Shown here: piece by piece, positions 35,875 through 43,642 of the stretch
How positions within the stretch are numbered: position 1 is the stretch's first letter
Layout of the letters: the number at the start of each line of letters is the position of its first letter
Assembly (NCBI GenBank): GCA_964558465.1
Contig: CAZLEF010000021.1
Location: 30,352-94,351, forward strand
Direction: 5' to 3'
Source: JACJYC01 sp964558465
GTDB taxonomy: Bacteria > Bacteroidota > Bacteroidia > Chitinophagales > Saprospiraceae
Length of the DNA stretch: 64,000 nucleotides
Notes under the pieces: generated by a model
What the model saw: the letters and a program-made list of their open reading frames with translations, nothing else
What the model was told of the DNA's origin: nothing
The model's database searches: none
Made by a program: the position numbers and the translations under genes

Positions 35875-36262
35875 AGTTTCTGGGGGTTTCGTACAACCGG
35901 ACGGTCAGTTCATAACGGTCTTCCAGCCGGGTGCGCAGCAACTGCCAGATGACAAAACAAATGTTTTCAGCCGTAGGGTTCAGATTTTTAAATTCCGCTG
36001 TATCCAGGTTGAGGTTTTTGTGGTCGAACCGGCATTCCACTTCTTCATAGATGATTTCTTTCAACTGCTTCAAGTCGATCAGGTAACCAGTCTCGGGGTC
36101 GGTTTCGCCGGTGATCTTTACTTCCAGTTCGTAATTATGGCCGTGGAAATTCGGATTATTGCAAAGTCCGAAGACCCGGTTGTTCTTTTCATCGGTCCAG
36201 GCAGGGTTATACAGTCGATGGGCGGCATTAAAATGAGCCCGCCGGAATGCAGAGATTCTCAT
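35855..36262 (-). CDS. 6-pyruvoyl-tetrahydropterin synthase (PTPS type)
   Basis: 135 aa. The zinc ligands are His15 (AAHRL), His40 and His42; the catalytic Cys34 is in FGLCNNPNFHGHNY, with Asp80-His81 (FDHKNLN) and Glu125 (YETPRN). The CNNPNxHGHNY and YET motifs match the tetrahydrobiopterin-type PTPS of animals more closely than QueD, whose motif is shorter; QueD-like function in queuosine synthesis cannot be excluded. ATG 36262 is preferred over 36295. It is the first gene of the overlapping operon with a CPBP protease, an epimerase and an SDR. Confidence 0.88.
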   Translation of the reverse strand: MRISAFRRAHFNAAHRLYNPAWTDEKNNRVFGLCNNPNFHGHNYELEVKITGETDPETGYLIDLKQLKEIIYEEVECRFDHKNLNLDTAEFKNLNPTAENICFVIWQLLRTRLEDRYELTVRLYETPRNYVEYPA

Positions 36263-36394
36263 AAGTGTATCCGGTTGAGTCCTGTTTTGAAACAAAAAAG
36301 AAAGGCCTTGGTTGAGGTCTGAAAATTTGAGCGTCGTTTATTTAGAAGAATTATTATTAACTTTACCCGTTGAAAAGCCTGAAAGGGTAATAAA

Positions 36395-36636
36395 GTGAGT
36401 GTTATTCACCAATTTACAGTCGAAGGAATCGACGGTGAGATCATATATAGCCTTCGCAACACCCGGTATATGCCTGGTTGTGCAACAAAAAGGCCAACGG
36501 TGCGCTGGATTGTGAGGTAGAATGGAATTTTCAGAAATTTCTGCCGGATGAGAACGGGCGCCTGGTCAACTGCATAGCTTCCAACGTCAGTCCTTTGGAT
36601 GAGTCCATTCTTACATGGATAACATCCGGTGAATAA
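36395..36636 (+). pseudogene. Glutathione peroxidase remnant
   Basis: Two pieces of one protein in different frames. The first, from GTG 36395, reads SVIHQFTVEGIDGEIIYSL, the N-terminus of glutathione peroxidases. The second, in frame from about 36466 to TAA 36636, contains LDCEVEWNFQKFLPDENGRL and then SPLDESILTWITSGE, the C-terminus. Roughly 90 residues between them, including the catalytic Cys/Sec and Gln regions, are absent. The C-terminal half has kept its frame, so the deletion is probably fairly recent. It fills most of the 429-bp gap before holB. Confidence 0.85.
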
Positions 36637-36691
36637 ATGTACACTTCTTTTCCCGTTCAGGCGGCGCCCAAAGCCGTGAAATGCAAGGGAA

Positions 36692-37825
36692 ATGTTATTC
36701 AATGAAGTAATTGGGCTGTATGAGGCCAAACAAACGGCCAGGCAAATGGTGGGAACCGGCAGGTTGCCCCATTCCATCTTGTTGTTCGGCCCTGCCGGCG
36801 GCGGCGGGCTGGCGCTTGCCCTGGCTTTTGCCCAATACGTATTGTGTTCCGACCGCAAGGCCGACGATGCTTGCGGTGTGTGTGCCAACTGCCTTCGGAC
36901 CGCCCGGTTTATCCATCCCGACCTTCATTTTTCTTTTCCGGTTACCGGCGCCAATGTAACCAGCGACGACCACCTGGCAGCGTGGCGGACAGCGATCGCC
37001 CAAAACCCTTACCTGGAGGTCAACGACTGGCTGCAAAATATCGGCGCCGAAAACAAACAAGGCAATATCAACAAGGAGGAATGTTACCGGATCATCCATA
37101 AACTCAGTCTCAAGTCTTTTGAAGACAACCACAAAATCCTCCTCATGTGGTTGCCCGAATACCTCGGCAAGGAAGGCAACCGCCTGCTCAAGCTGGTAGA
37201 AGAACCCCCGGAGAATACACTTTTTTTGCTGGTTTCGGAGAATACGGAGCTGATCCTGCCCACCATTTTATCCAGGTGCCAACTGATCCGGGTACCCAGG
37301 TTCACCGACGAAGAATTGGCCGGAGGGCTGGAATCCAGGGGCTATGCGGGGGAGGCTGTCGCCATTGCCCACCTGGCCGACGGCAATTTTAACGAAGCCC
37401 TCAAACTGGCCGGCCGGCAGGAAGGCGACAATTCCCGTTTGTTCCTCGATTGGCTGCGGAAATGTTACCGCGGCAACGGGGTGGAAATGGTCAATTGGGT
37501 AGAAAAACTATCTGCTTTGGGGCGGGAGAACCAAAAAAACTTTCTGATGTACGGGTTGCATTTTCTCCGGGAATACCTGGCGTTGAAATTTACCGGAGAA
37601 AGCAACGTCCGGCTTCGCGGCGAAGAATTGTCCACCGCCGGGAAAATGACCGATATTATCGGCCTGGACCAATTGGAACAACTGGCGCATTTGTTTTCTG
37701 AATGCGCATACCATATCGAACGGAATGCCAATCCGAAAGTATTGTTTCTGGATGCTTCCATTCAAGTAAACCAAATTTTAAAACGGAAGACGCCGGCTGC
37801 CGGCGTTCACGAAATAATGCGATAA
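36692..37825 (+). CDS. holB: DNA polymerase III clamp-loader subunit delta prime
   Basis: 377 aa, AAA+-like clamp-loader subunit. The P-loop position reads GPAGGGGLALALAF (about 33-46) without the usual Lys, as expected for delta prime, which does not hydrolyse ATP. A zinc module is formed by Cys52, Cys61, Cys64 and Cys67. The sensor-like blocks NKEECYRIIHKLSLKSFEDN, LLKLVEEPPENT and SRCQLIRVPRF follow. It is one base upstream of the PSP1 gene and in the same operon. Confidence 0.93.
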   Translation: MLFNEVIGLYEAKQTARQMVGTGRLPHSILLFGPAGGGGLALALAFAQYVLCSDRKADDACGVCANCLRTARFIHPDLHFSFPVTGANVTSDDHLAAWRTAIAQNPYLEVNDWLQNIGAENKQGNINKEECYRIIHKLSLKSFEDNHKILLMWLPEYLGKEGNRLLKLVEEPPENTLFLLVSENTELILPTILSRCQLIRVPRFTDEELAGGLESRGYAGEAVAIAHLADGNFNEALKLAGRQEGDNSRLFLDWLRKCYRGNGVEMVNWVEKLSALGRENQKNFLMYGLHFLREYLALKFTGESNVRLRGEELSTAGKMTDIIGLDQLEQLAHLFSECAYHIERNANPKVLFLDASIQVNQILKRKTPAAGVHEIMR

Positions 37826-37826
37826 A

Positions 37827-39209
37827 ATGGGATGTCTGGGATGTTCAGTAAGTACCCAAAACGGTAAACCCGGCGGTTGCGGAAGCTCCGGCGGCTGTTC
37901 TACCGGCGGTTGTAACCGTCTAAATACCTACGACTGGATCAGCGCAGCGGAAATTGAAGATATCATTCCTTATGATGTAGTGGAGGTGAGCTTCAAAAAC
38001 GGCGCCCGCAAAAGTTTCTTCAGAAATACGGAGTTCAGCCAGGTAATGACCGGCGATACCGTCGTGGTGGAAACCGGCAGCGGCTACGATATCGGACTGG
38101 TCACCCTGTCCGGGGAATTGGTTCGCCTCCAGATGAAAAAAAAGAAAGTGAGCGAAAACTCCGTTACCCAAAACATCATCCGGAGGGCCAACGAACGGGA
38201 TATGGAACGCCTTCAGGAAGCCCGCGAACTGGAACGGTCCACCATGGTTCAAGCCCGGGCAATCGCCCGCACACTCGGCCTCGACATGAAGATCGGCGAC
38301 GTGGAATACCAGGGGGATAAAAGGAAGGCTACTTTTTATTATACCGCCGACGGCCGGGTGGATTTCCGGGAACTGATCCGGCATTATGCCAAGGATTTCC
38401 GGGTCAAAATCGAAATGCGGCAGATCGGCGCCCGTCAGGAATCGGCACGCATCGGCGGACTTGGGTCCTGCGGTCGCGAACTTTGCTGCTCTACCTGGCT
38501 GACCGATTTCAAATCGGTTTCCACCGCCGCCGCACGTTACCAGAACCTGGCCATTAACCAGGCCAAACTCTCCGGACAATGCGGTCGCCTGAAATGCTGC
38601 CTCAATTACGAACTCGACACGTATATGGATGCGCTCGAACATTTCCCCAAAAATGCAGAGCGCCTGGAAACGGAAGAAGGCCGGGCAGTCCTGGTCAAAA
38701 CCGATATTTTCAAAAAACTCATGTTCTATGTCTACGACGGCAAAAACAGGAATAATACCTTCTATGCCCTGGCGCCGGAGCAGGTCAGGGAAATTCAGCA
38801 AATGAACGCCCAGGGCAAAAAACCCGCCAACTTCGGCGAAGCTGCCACCGTCGTTGCAGCAGATTCTGAAGAACGGGATTTTGAAGACGTAACCGGGGTC
38901 ATCGAACTTCCACCCGACGAACGGCGCAAAAAGAAAAAAAAGAAAAAGAAAAAAGGCCCTCCAGGTCAGGAATCAAGGCCGGACGGAAGTGACCAGCGAC
39001 GCTCCAGGCCGCCACAGGACCGGCCACCCCGGGAAGGCGGCGGCGGACAAGGACAACCCGGACAAAACAGGAATAAACCGCCTAAAACCGATAAACCGCC
39101 CCGGGAAGGGGGTGGCCAGGGGCAGCCCGGACAAGACCGCAATAACCCGCCCAAAGGCGACAGACCGCCGCGGGATTGGAAAAAAACAGACCGCAACAAA
39201 AAACGATAG
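37827..39209 (+). CDS. PSP1-domain protein, RicT-like
   Basis: 460 aa. It has a Cys/Gly-rich N-terminus (CLGC, then CGSSGGCSTGGC), then the PSP1 core (YDVVEVSFKNGARKSFF to LGLDMKIGDVEYQGDKRK) and the cysteine motif GSCGRELCC...CGRLKCC (about 211-257) that in RicT helps bind iron-sulfur clusters. RicT homologues act on RNA processing in Bacillus. The last 100 residues are low in complexity: a run of lysines and then two copies of a Pro/Gly/Gln unit (PPREGGGGQGQPGQNRNKPP and a close copy). It starts one base after holB; lpd follows after 66 bp. Confidence 0.85.
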   Translation: MGCLGCSVSTQNGKPGGCGSSGGCSTGGCNRLNTYDWISAAEIEDIIPYDVVEVSFKNGARKSFFRNTEFSQVMTGDTVVVETGSGYDIGLVTLSGELVRLQMKKKKVSENSVTQNIIRRANERDMERLQEARELERSTMVQARAIARTLGLDMKIGDVEYQGDKRKATFYYTADGRVDFRELIRHYAKDFRVKIEMRQIGARQESARIGGLGSCGRELCCSTWLTDFKSVSTAAARYQNLAINQAKLSGQCGRLKCCLNYELDTYMDALEHFPKNAERLETEEGRAVLVKTDIFKKLMFYVYDGKNRNNTFYALAPEQVREIQQMNAQGKKPANFGEAATVVAADSEERDFEDVTGVIELPPDERRKKKKKKKKKGPPGQESRPDGSDQRRSRPPQDRPPREGGGGQGQPGQNRNKPPKTDKPPREGGGQGQPGQDRNNPPKGDRPPRDWKKTDRNKKR

Positions 39210-39275
39210 ACCTCTGAAATGGTTTATCAGGTTGAATGTTTCCTGAACCTGAATATTCAACTGAAAACAGAAAGC

Positions 39276-40679
39276 ATGAAATACGATCTTACCATTATCG
39301 GTTCCGGCCCCGGCGGATATGTGGCTGCCATCCGCGCCGCACAATTAGGGCTGAAAACCGCCTTGATCGAAAAATACGATACCCTGGGGGGGACATGCCT
39401 GAATGTGGGCTGCATCCCATCAAAAGCCTTGCTGGACTCCTCCGAACATTTCCATGCAGCCAGGGAAAATTTTGGCGAACACGGCATTCTTTTAAAAGAC
39501 CTTGCCGTGGATATGCCCCAAATGGTCCGCCGGAAAAACGAGGTGGTGGATCAAACCTGCAAAGGGGTGGATTTCCTGATGAAAAAAAACAAGATCGACG
39601 TTTACCACGGTCACGGCGCTTTCGAAACTCCTAAAAAAATCCGGGTCACAAAAAAAGACGGCGCCGTTGAAAGCCTCGAAACGGAAAATGTCATCATTGC
39701 CACCGGTTCCAAACCCATCGTGCCTCCCGCTTTCAATTACGACAAAAAAAGAGTCATCACCTCAACCGAAGCCCTGAACATTACCGCTGTACCCAAAAAA
39801 ATGGTCATCATCGGCGGCGGTGTGATCGGCCTGGAACTGGGGTCTGTTTTTGCCCGGCTGGGAACCGAAATTGATGTGGTGGAGTACCTCGACCGGATCA
39901 TCCCGGGCATGGATGCCGATTGCAGTAAGGAACTTCAGCGATCCCTCAAAAAACTGGGCATGCGTTTTCACCTCAAACATATGGTTACCGGGGTGAAAAC
40001 AAAAAAAAATGGTGTTCTGGTGGAAGTAAAACCCCGGGACAAGGAAGAAAAATTTGAACTGGAGGCCGACTATTGCCTCGTCGCCATCGGGCGCAAACCC
40101 TATACCGACGGATTGGAACTGGAAAAAGCCGGGGTCCTGGCCGACGACAAAGGCCGGATACTGGTTGACGAACACCTGGCCACCAATATTCCCGGTATTT
40201 ATGCCATCGGCGATGTGGTGCGCGGCGCCATGCTGGCCCATAAGGCAGAAGAAGAAGGCATTTTTGTAGCAGAATCCATCGCCGGGCAAAAACCGCATAT
40301 CAATTACAACCTCATTCCCGGTGTCGTATATACCTGGCCCGAAGTGGCCGGAGTGGGGCAAACCGAAGAGGAACTCAAAGCAGCCGGGGTACCTGTCAAA
40401 ATTGGCAAATTTCCGTTCAAAGCCCTGGGCAGGGCCCGCGCCAGCATGGATACCGATGGCATGGTCAAGGTGATCGCACACCAGGATACCGACGAAATCC
40501 TGGGGGTCCACATGGTCGGCCCGCGCGCCGCCGATATGATCGCGGAAGCCGTAGCGCTGATGGAATTCCGGGCCAGCGCCGAGGATGCGGCCAGGATCAG
40601 CCATGCCCATCCCACGTTTACCGAGGCCTTCAAGGAAGCTGCTTTGGCGGCTACGGAGAACCGGGCGCTGCATGTTTGA
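39276..40679 (+). CDS. lpd: Dihydrolipoyl dehydrogenase
   Basis: E3 subunit of 2-oxoacid dehydrogenase complexes, 467 aa; it reoxidises lipoamide with NAD+. FAD-binding IIGSGPGGYVAAIRAA is at 7-22; the redox disulfide is Cys41 and Cys46 in GGTCLNVGCIPSK; the NAD site is IIGGGVIGLELGSVFARLG. The active-site base pair is in HAHPTFTEAF near 445. ATG 39276 gives the normal length; an earlier in-frame start at 39219 is rejected. No other complex subunit is adjacent. Confidence 0.97.
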   Translation: MKYDLTIIGSGPGGYVAAIRAAQLGLKTALIEKYDTLGGTCLNVGCIPSKALLDSSEHFHAARENFGEHGILLKDLAVDMPQMVRRKNEVVDQTCKGVDFLMKKNKIDVYHGHGAFETPKKIRVTKKDGAVESLETENVIIATGSKPIVPPAFNYDKKRVITSTEALNITAVPKKMVIIGGGVIGLELGSVFARLGTEIDVVEYLDRIIPGMDADCSKELQRSLKKLGMRFHLKHMVTGVKTKKNGVLVEVKPRDKEEKFELEADYCLVAIGRKPYTDGLELEKAGVLADDKGRILVDEHLATNIPGIYAIGDVVRGAMLAHKAEEEGIFVAESIAGQKPHINYNLIPGVVYTWPEVAGVGQTEEELKAAGVPVKIGKFPFKALGRARASMDTDGMVKVIAHQDTDEILGVHMVGPRAADMIAEAVALMEFRASAEDAARISHAHPTFTEAFKEAALAATENRALHV

Positions 40680-40731
40680 AGACGGCCCACGGTAGACGGT
40701 TTATGGTTTACGGCTCATGGCAGATGCCGGG

Positions 40732-40773
40732 CTGCCAACTGCTCACAACTCACAGCTCACAGCTCACAGTCAG
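40732..40773 (-). repeat. Heptamer array (STGTGAG/CAGTTGG units)
   Basis: On the minus strand: CTGTGAG, CTGTGAG, TTGTGAG, CAGTTGG, CAG. The stop codon of the minus-strand LVIVD gene (40770-40772) lies at the upstream end of the array, so the array begins at the stop, in sense direction. Confidence 0.7.
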
Positions 40774-42239
40774 TTTTTTATCATTACTTTCCTGTAGATT
40801 ATCCCGGATCGGGTGATGAACTGCAAAATGTAGACGCCAGCCTGCACATCTGAAACGTTGAAGGCCTCGTTGTCCGGTTCAAACGACCTGATTTTCCGCC
40901 CGTTGATATCCGTCAGGCATAAGGCATTGATCCGGAGCGAAGGGTCCTTTTTCAGCCGGATCGTATTGGATGCAGGATTGGGGAACAGGATAATTTCCCG
41001 GCCAGAATCCAGGCTGGCGGCGGCATCGGGCATACACGCCTCATAAGACAGGATCTTCACCCCGGTCCAGTTGGATGAAAAAGGAATAAATGTAAAAATG
41101 TAGGATAAGAAGATTTGATCGCCCGACCGGTCCACGCCCCAGGTTCCGATTTGATTGGAAACACCTCCGAAAAAGCCGCAGGAATCAGGGTTTTCGGGGT
41201 CGGCGACCGATACCAGGTGCAGGTCCGACTTGCCGGTAGCCACAAATAGCACCTTACAATCCGGGTCGTAGGCCAGTTCGTTGGCATGGCCGGGGCTTCC
41301 GGCCCATACGAAGGGGTTATTCGTGGGGCAGGCCCAGGGGCGCCACCAGCCCATTTGCCGGATATCTCCCGGGTCGGAGGCGTCGAGCACTTCCACACCA
41401 CAATAATCGATACTTGCATAAATCCGGGCGCCGTCCAGGATGAGGTTATTGTATGCGGTGGCAAAACCGGTGAGTATGCTGTTGCAATAGCGGGAAAATT
41501 CGATCGGATTTTCCTTGTCCTGGACGTCCAGCACCCGCAACCCGCCCCGGTCGTAACAAAGCCAGAGTGTGTCATTGCGGATCTCCATGCCCCGTGCGTT
41601 GTATTTGGCGGTATCGCCCGGAGGGGGCGGACCGTGGGGAAAGTCCAGCGAAGGTTTGAAGTTTTTGACGTGGGCGATCTGGTTTTTATTGGATATATCC
41701 AGGATGATCAGGCCGTTGTCCATCGCGCCGAGGTAGGCGTAATCGCCCTCTGCCTTCACGATGCCGGCCCCGCCTTTGTGGAAATCGGGAGAAATCCAGA
41801 AACCGGTTACAAAGGCAGTTTCCGGATCAGCCACATCAACAATAGCCATCCCCGGGCTTTGTTGTACACCCGGGAAATGGTTTCCCAGGGCCAGGTAAAG
41901 GTAATGACCGTACTGTTCCAGGTTCATGACTTCCAGACCATTCCATTCCGATGTTGGGATGACCGCCGCAGGCGCAGGCGCCGCAAGGTCGGACAGATCG
42001 AAAATTTTCAGCCCGCCTTCCTTTGAAGCAATGTACAAAAAGGGGCGCCCCAACCGGTCTTTCCGCATGGTCATGACATTCTGGGTCGACACGGAAGGTA
42101 TATCAGTTTGAAAGTCAAGCGTTTCGTCCGGGCATTGGGCATGAACGCCCCGGCTGAAGGACAAGGTCAACAGCAGGATAAACCCGAACCGGCCACGTCG
42201 GGAAGTTTTACCGGTTAAAAAAAAAGTAAATAGGAGCAT
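40770..42239 (-). CDS. Secreted LVIVD-repeat protein with type IX secretion C-terminal tail
   Basis: 489 aa with a signal peptide (hydrophobic FGFILLLTLSFSRGVHAQ, about 18-35), a beta-propeller region built of repeats of the LVIVD kind (LKIFDLSDLAAPAPA, GMAIVDVADPETAFVTG, GLIILDISNKNQIAHV, GLRVLDVQDKENPIEF, GVEVLDASDPGDIRQMG), and a final domain of about 75 residues starting ILFPNPASNTIRL that matches the T9SS sorting tail (NGRKI, GVYILQF). It is thus exported across the outer membrane and anchored or released. Ligand unknown. It is divergent from the DUF4260 gene. Its C-terminus reaches into a heptamer array. Confidence 0.85.
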   Translation of the reverse strand: MLLFTFFLTGKTSRRGRFGFILLLTLSFSRGVHAQCPDETLDFQTDIPSVSTQNVMTMRKDRLGRPFLYIASKEGGLKIFDLSDLAAPAPAAVIPTSEWNGLEVMNLEQYGHYLYLALGNHFPGVQQSPGMAIVDVADPETAFVTGFWISPDFHKGGAGIVKAEGDYAYLGAMDNGLIILDISNKNQIAHVKNFKPSLDFPHGPPPPGDTAKYNARGMEIRNDTLWLCYDRGGLRVLDVQDKENPIEFSRYCNSILTGFATAYNNLILDGARIYASIDYCGVEVLDASDPGDIRQMGWWRPWACPTNNPFVWAGSPGHANELAYDPDCKVLFVATGKSDLHLVSVADPENPDSCGFFGGVSNQIGTWGVDRSGDQIFLSYIFTFIPFSSNWTGVKILSYEACMPDAAASLDSGREIILFPNPASNTIRLKKDPSLRINALCLTDINGRKIRSFEPDNEAFNVSDVQAGVYILQFITRSGIIYRKVMIKN

Positions 42240-42268
42240 ATTAAACGGTTTCTTTCCTGGCAAGTATG

Positions 42269-42276
42269 TATTTTTG
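42269..42276 (+). promoter_or_regulatory. -7 box TATTTTTG of the DUF4260 gene
   Basis: Exact TAnnTTTG match 16 bp before ATG 42292, with a TTTC at 42249-42252 as possible -33 element. It overlaps the alternative TTG start at 42274 and so argues for ATG 42292. Confidence 0.4.
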
Positions 42277-42291
42277 AAACAAATCAAACGC

Positions 42292-42645
42292 ATGAAAGGA
42301 TTGATCAAACTGGAAGAACTGGCCATGCTGTTTTTTTCAGCCTGGTTGTTTGCCACAACCGGATACGCCTGGTATTGGTTCTGGGTATTTCTGCTGGCCC
42401 CGGATCTGAGTATGATCGGCTACCTGGCCGGGCCCAAAGCCGGGGCTTATCTCTACAATTTTTTCCACCATAAAGCTTTGGGGCTCTTCCTGATCTTCGG
42501 CGGATGGTACGCGCTGGCGCCGATGATCACGGCAGCGGGCATTGTGCTGTTCGGCCATTCGAGCATGGACCGCGCTGTCGGATACGGACTTAAATATACG
42601 GATGATTTCAGGAACACACATTTGGGCCGGATCGGGAAGGGATAG
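42292..42645 (+). CDS. DUF4260-family small membrane protein
   Basis: 117 aa, about four hydrophobic segments: LEELAMLFFSAWLF, YAWYWFWVFLLAPDLSMIGYL, ALGLFLIFGGWYALAPMITAAGIVLF. Family-typical stretches are FLLAPDLSMIGYLAGPKAGAYLYNFFHH and GHSSMDRAVGYGLKY followed by FRNTHLGRIG at the end. Function unknown in the family. It starts after a -7 box at 42269 and converges on nadK. Confidence 0.82.
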   Translation: MKGLIKLEELAMLFFSAWLFATTGYAWYWFWVFLLAPDLSMIGYLAGPKAGAYLYNFFHHKALGLFLIFGGWYALAPMITAAGIVLFGHSSMDRAVGYGLKYTDDFRNTHLGRIGKG

Positions 42646-42649
42646 TTGA

Positions 42650-42663
42650 CAGTCCGCAGTCTT
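42650..42663 (+). repeat. CAGTYNN heptamers (2 units)
   Basis: CAGTCCG, CAGTCTT, five bases after the DUF4260 stop, in its sense direction. Confidence 0.5.
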
Positions 42664-42705
42664 TTTATACGTTGTCAAATGAAAATTCATTCCCCCATTC
42701 TCATG

Positions 42706-42739
42706 AACTGCCAACTGCCAACTGCAGACTGCCAACTGG
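42706..42739 (-). repeat. CAGTYNN heptamers (about 5 units)
   Basis: On the minus strand: CAGTTGG, CAGTCTG, CAGTTGG, CAGTTGG, CAGTT. It begins two bases past the nadK stop, in nadK's sense direction. The short convergent gap thus holds two arrays, each oriented with its own gene. Confidence 0.85.
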
Positions 42740-42741
42740 AT

Positions 42742-43626
42742 TCACACATTCCGGCTATCCGCTCCCCAGGCCAGTTTGCTCCGGATGGTTGCCAGGAAAC
42801 CTACATCGAGCAATTGGACCAATTTTACGGTGAAGGCGTTTTTGCGAACGGCCAGTTGGTGGGCCGAGGTGATGGACTCAAATCTGGAATCCAGAGTACA
42901 AAGGAAGTTTTCAGCGCGGCCTTCGATCTCGAAGGAAATCACGGAATCATCCGATAATACGATCGGGCGCACATTGAGGTTATGGGGCGCCACCGGGGTG
43001 ATCACAAAATTGCTCGAATCGGGAAAAATGATCGGCCCCCCGCAACTCAGGCTGTACCCGGTAGAACCGGTAGGCGTTGCCACGATCAGGCCATCCGCCC
43101 AATAAGAATTGAGGTAGGCGCCGTTGATGTACGTATGAATAGTGATCATGGAGGAAGTATCGCGTTTCAGCAACGCAAAGTCGTTGAGGCCGAACGGGAT
43201 CTCGCCAAACAACGACAGGTTGCTCTCTACCCGGATAAGTTGTCTTTCTTCAAGGCTGAACATCCCCCGCTGAAGCAGGGTGATCGCCTCATTGATGCGT
43301 TTTTTTTCGATGCTGGACAAAAAACCGAGCCGCCCCAGGTTGATACCCACAATCGGCACCCCGCTGTTGCGGATATGCGTGACGGCTTCCAATATGGTGC
43401 CGTCTCCGCCCAGGGTGATAAAAAAGTCAAATTTTTTGACGCTGAAATCCAGGTATCCTTCAAAAATGCCGACATCCCGGCTGAATTTGACCTTGCCTTC
43501 CAGTTTTTCCAGGTATTCGCCGAACACATACACGTTGATGCCGTCTGCGTGAAGGGCATCAAACAATTGCTGGATATGACCGAGGTCTTTCTCCTTGGCT
43601 TCTTTCCCGAATACAACAACTTGCAT
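42742..43626 (-). CDS. nadK: NAD kinase
   Basis: 294 aa; phosphorylates NAD to NADP in the cytoplasm. The GGDGT motif is at 73-77, the conserved NDFALL about 148, and the glycine-rich TPTGSTGYSLSCGGP block about 190. The full family length is present. It is the last gene of a minus-strand series and follows the Omp85-type gene after 16 bp; a heptamer array starts right after its stop. Confidence 0.95.
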   Translation of the reverse strand: MQVVVFGKEAKEKDLGHIQQLFDALHADGINVYVFGEYLEKLEGKVKFSRDVGIFEGYLDFSVKKFDFFITLGGDGTILEAVTHIRNSGVPIVGINLGRLGFLSSIEKKRINEAITLLQRGMFSLEERQLIRVESNLSLFGEIPFGLNDFALLKRDTSSMITIHTYINGAYLNSYWADGLIVATPTGSTGYSLSCGGPIIFPDSSNFVITPVAPHNLNVRPIVLSDDSVISFEIEGRAENFLCTLDSRFESITSAHQLAVRKNAFTVKLVQLLDVGFLATIRSKLAWGADSRNV

Positions 43627-43642
43627 AGGGTTTGGGTAAGGT

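Noticed and set aside
36406..36888. A 160-codon minus-strand ORF upstream of holB
   Set aside because: It overlaps the glutathione peroxidase remnant and the start of holB, and has no family likeness.
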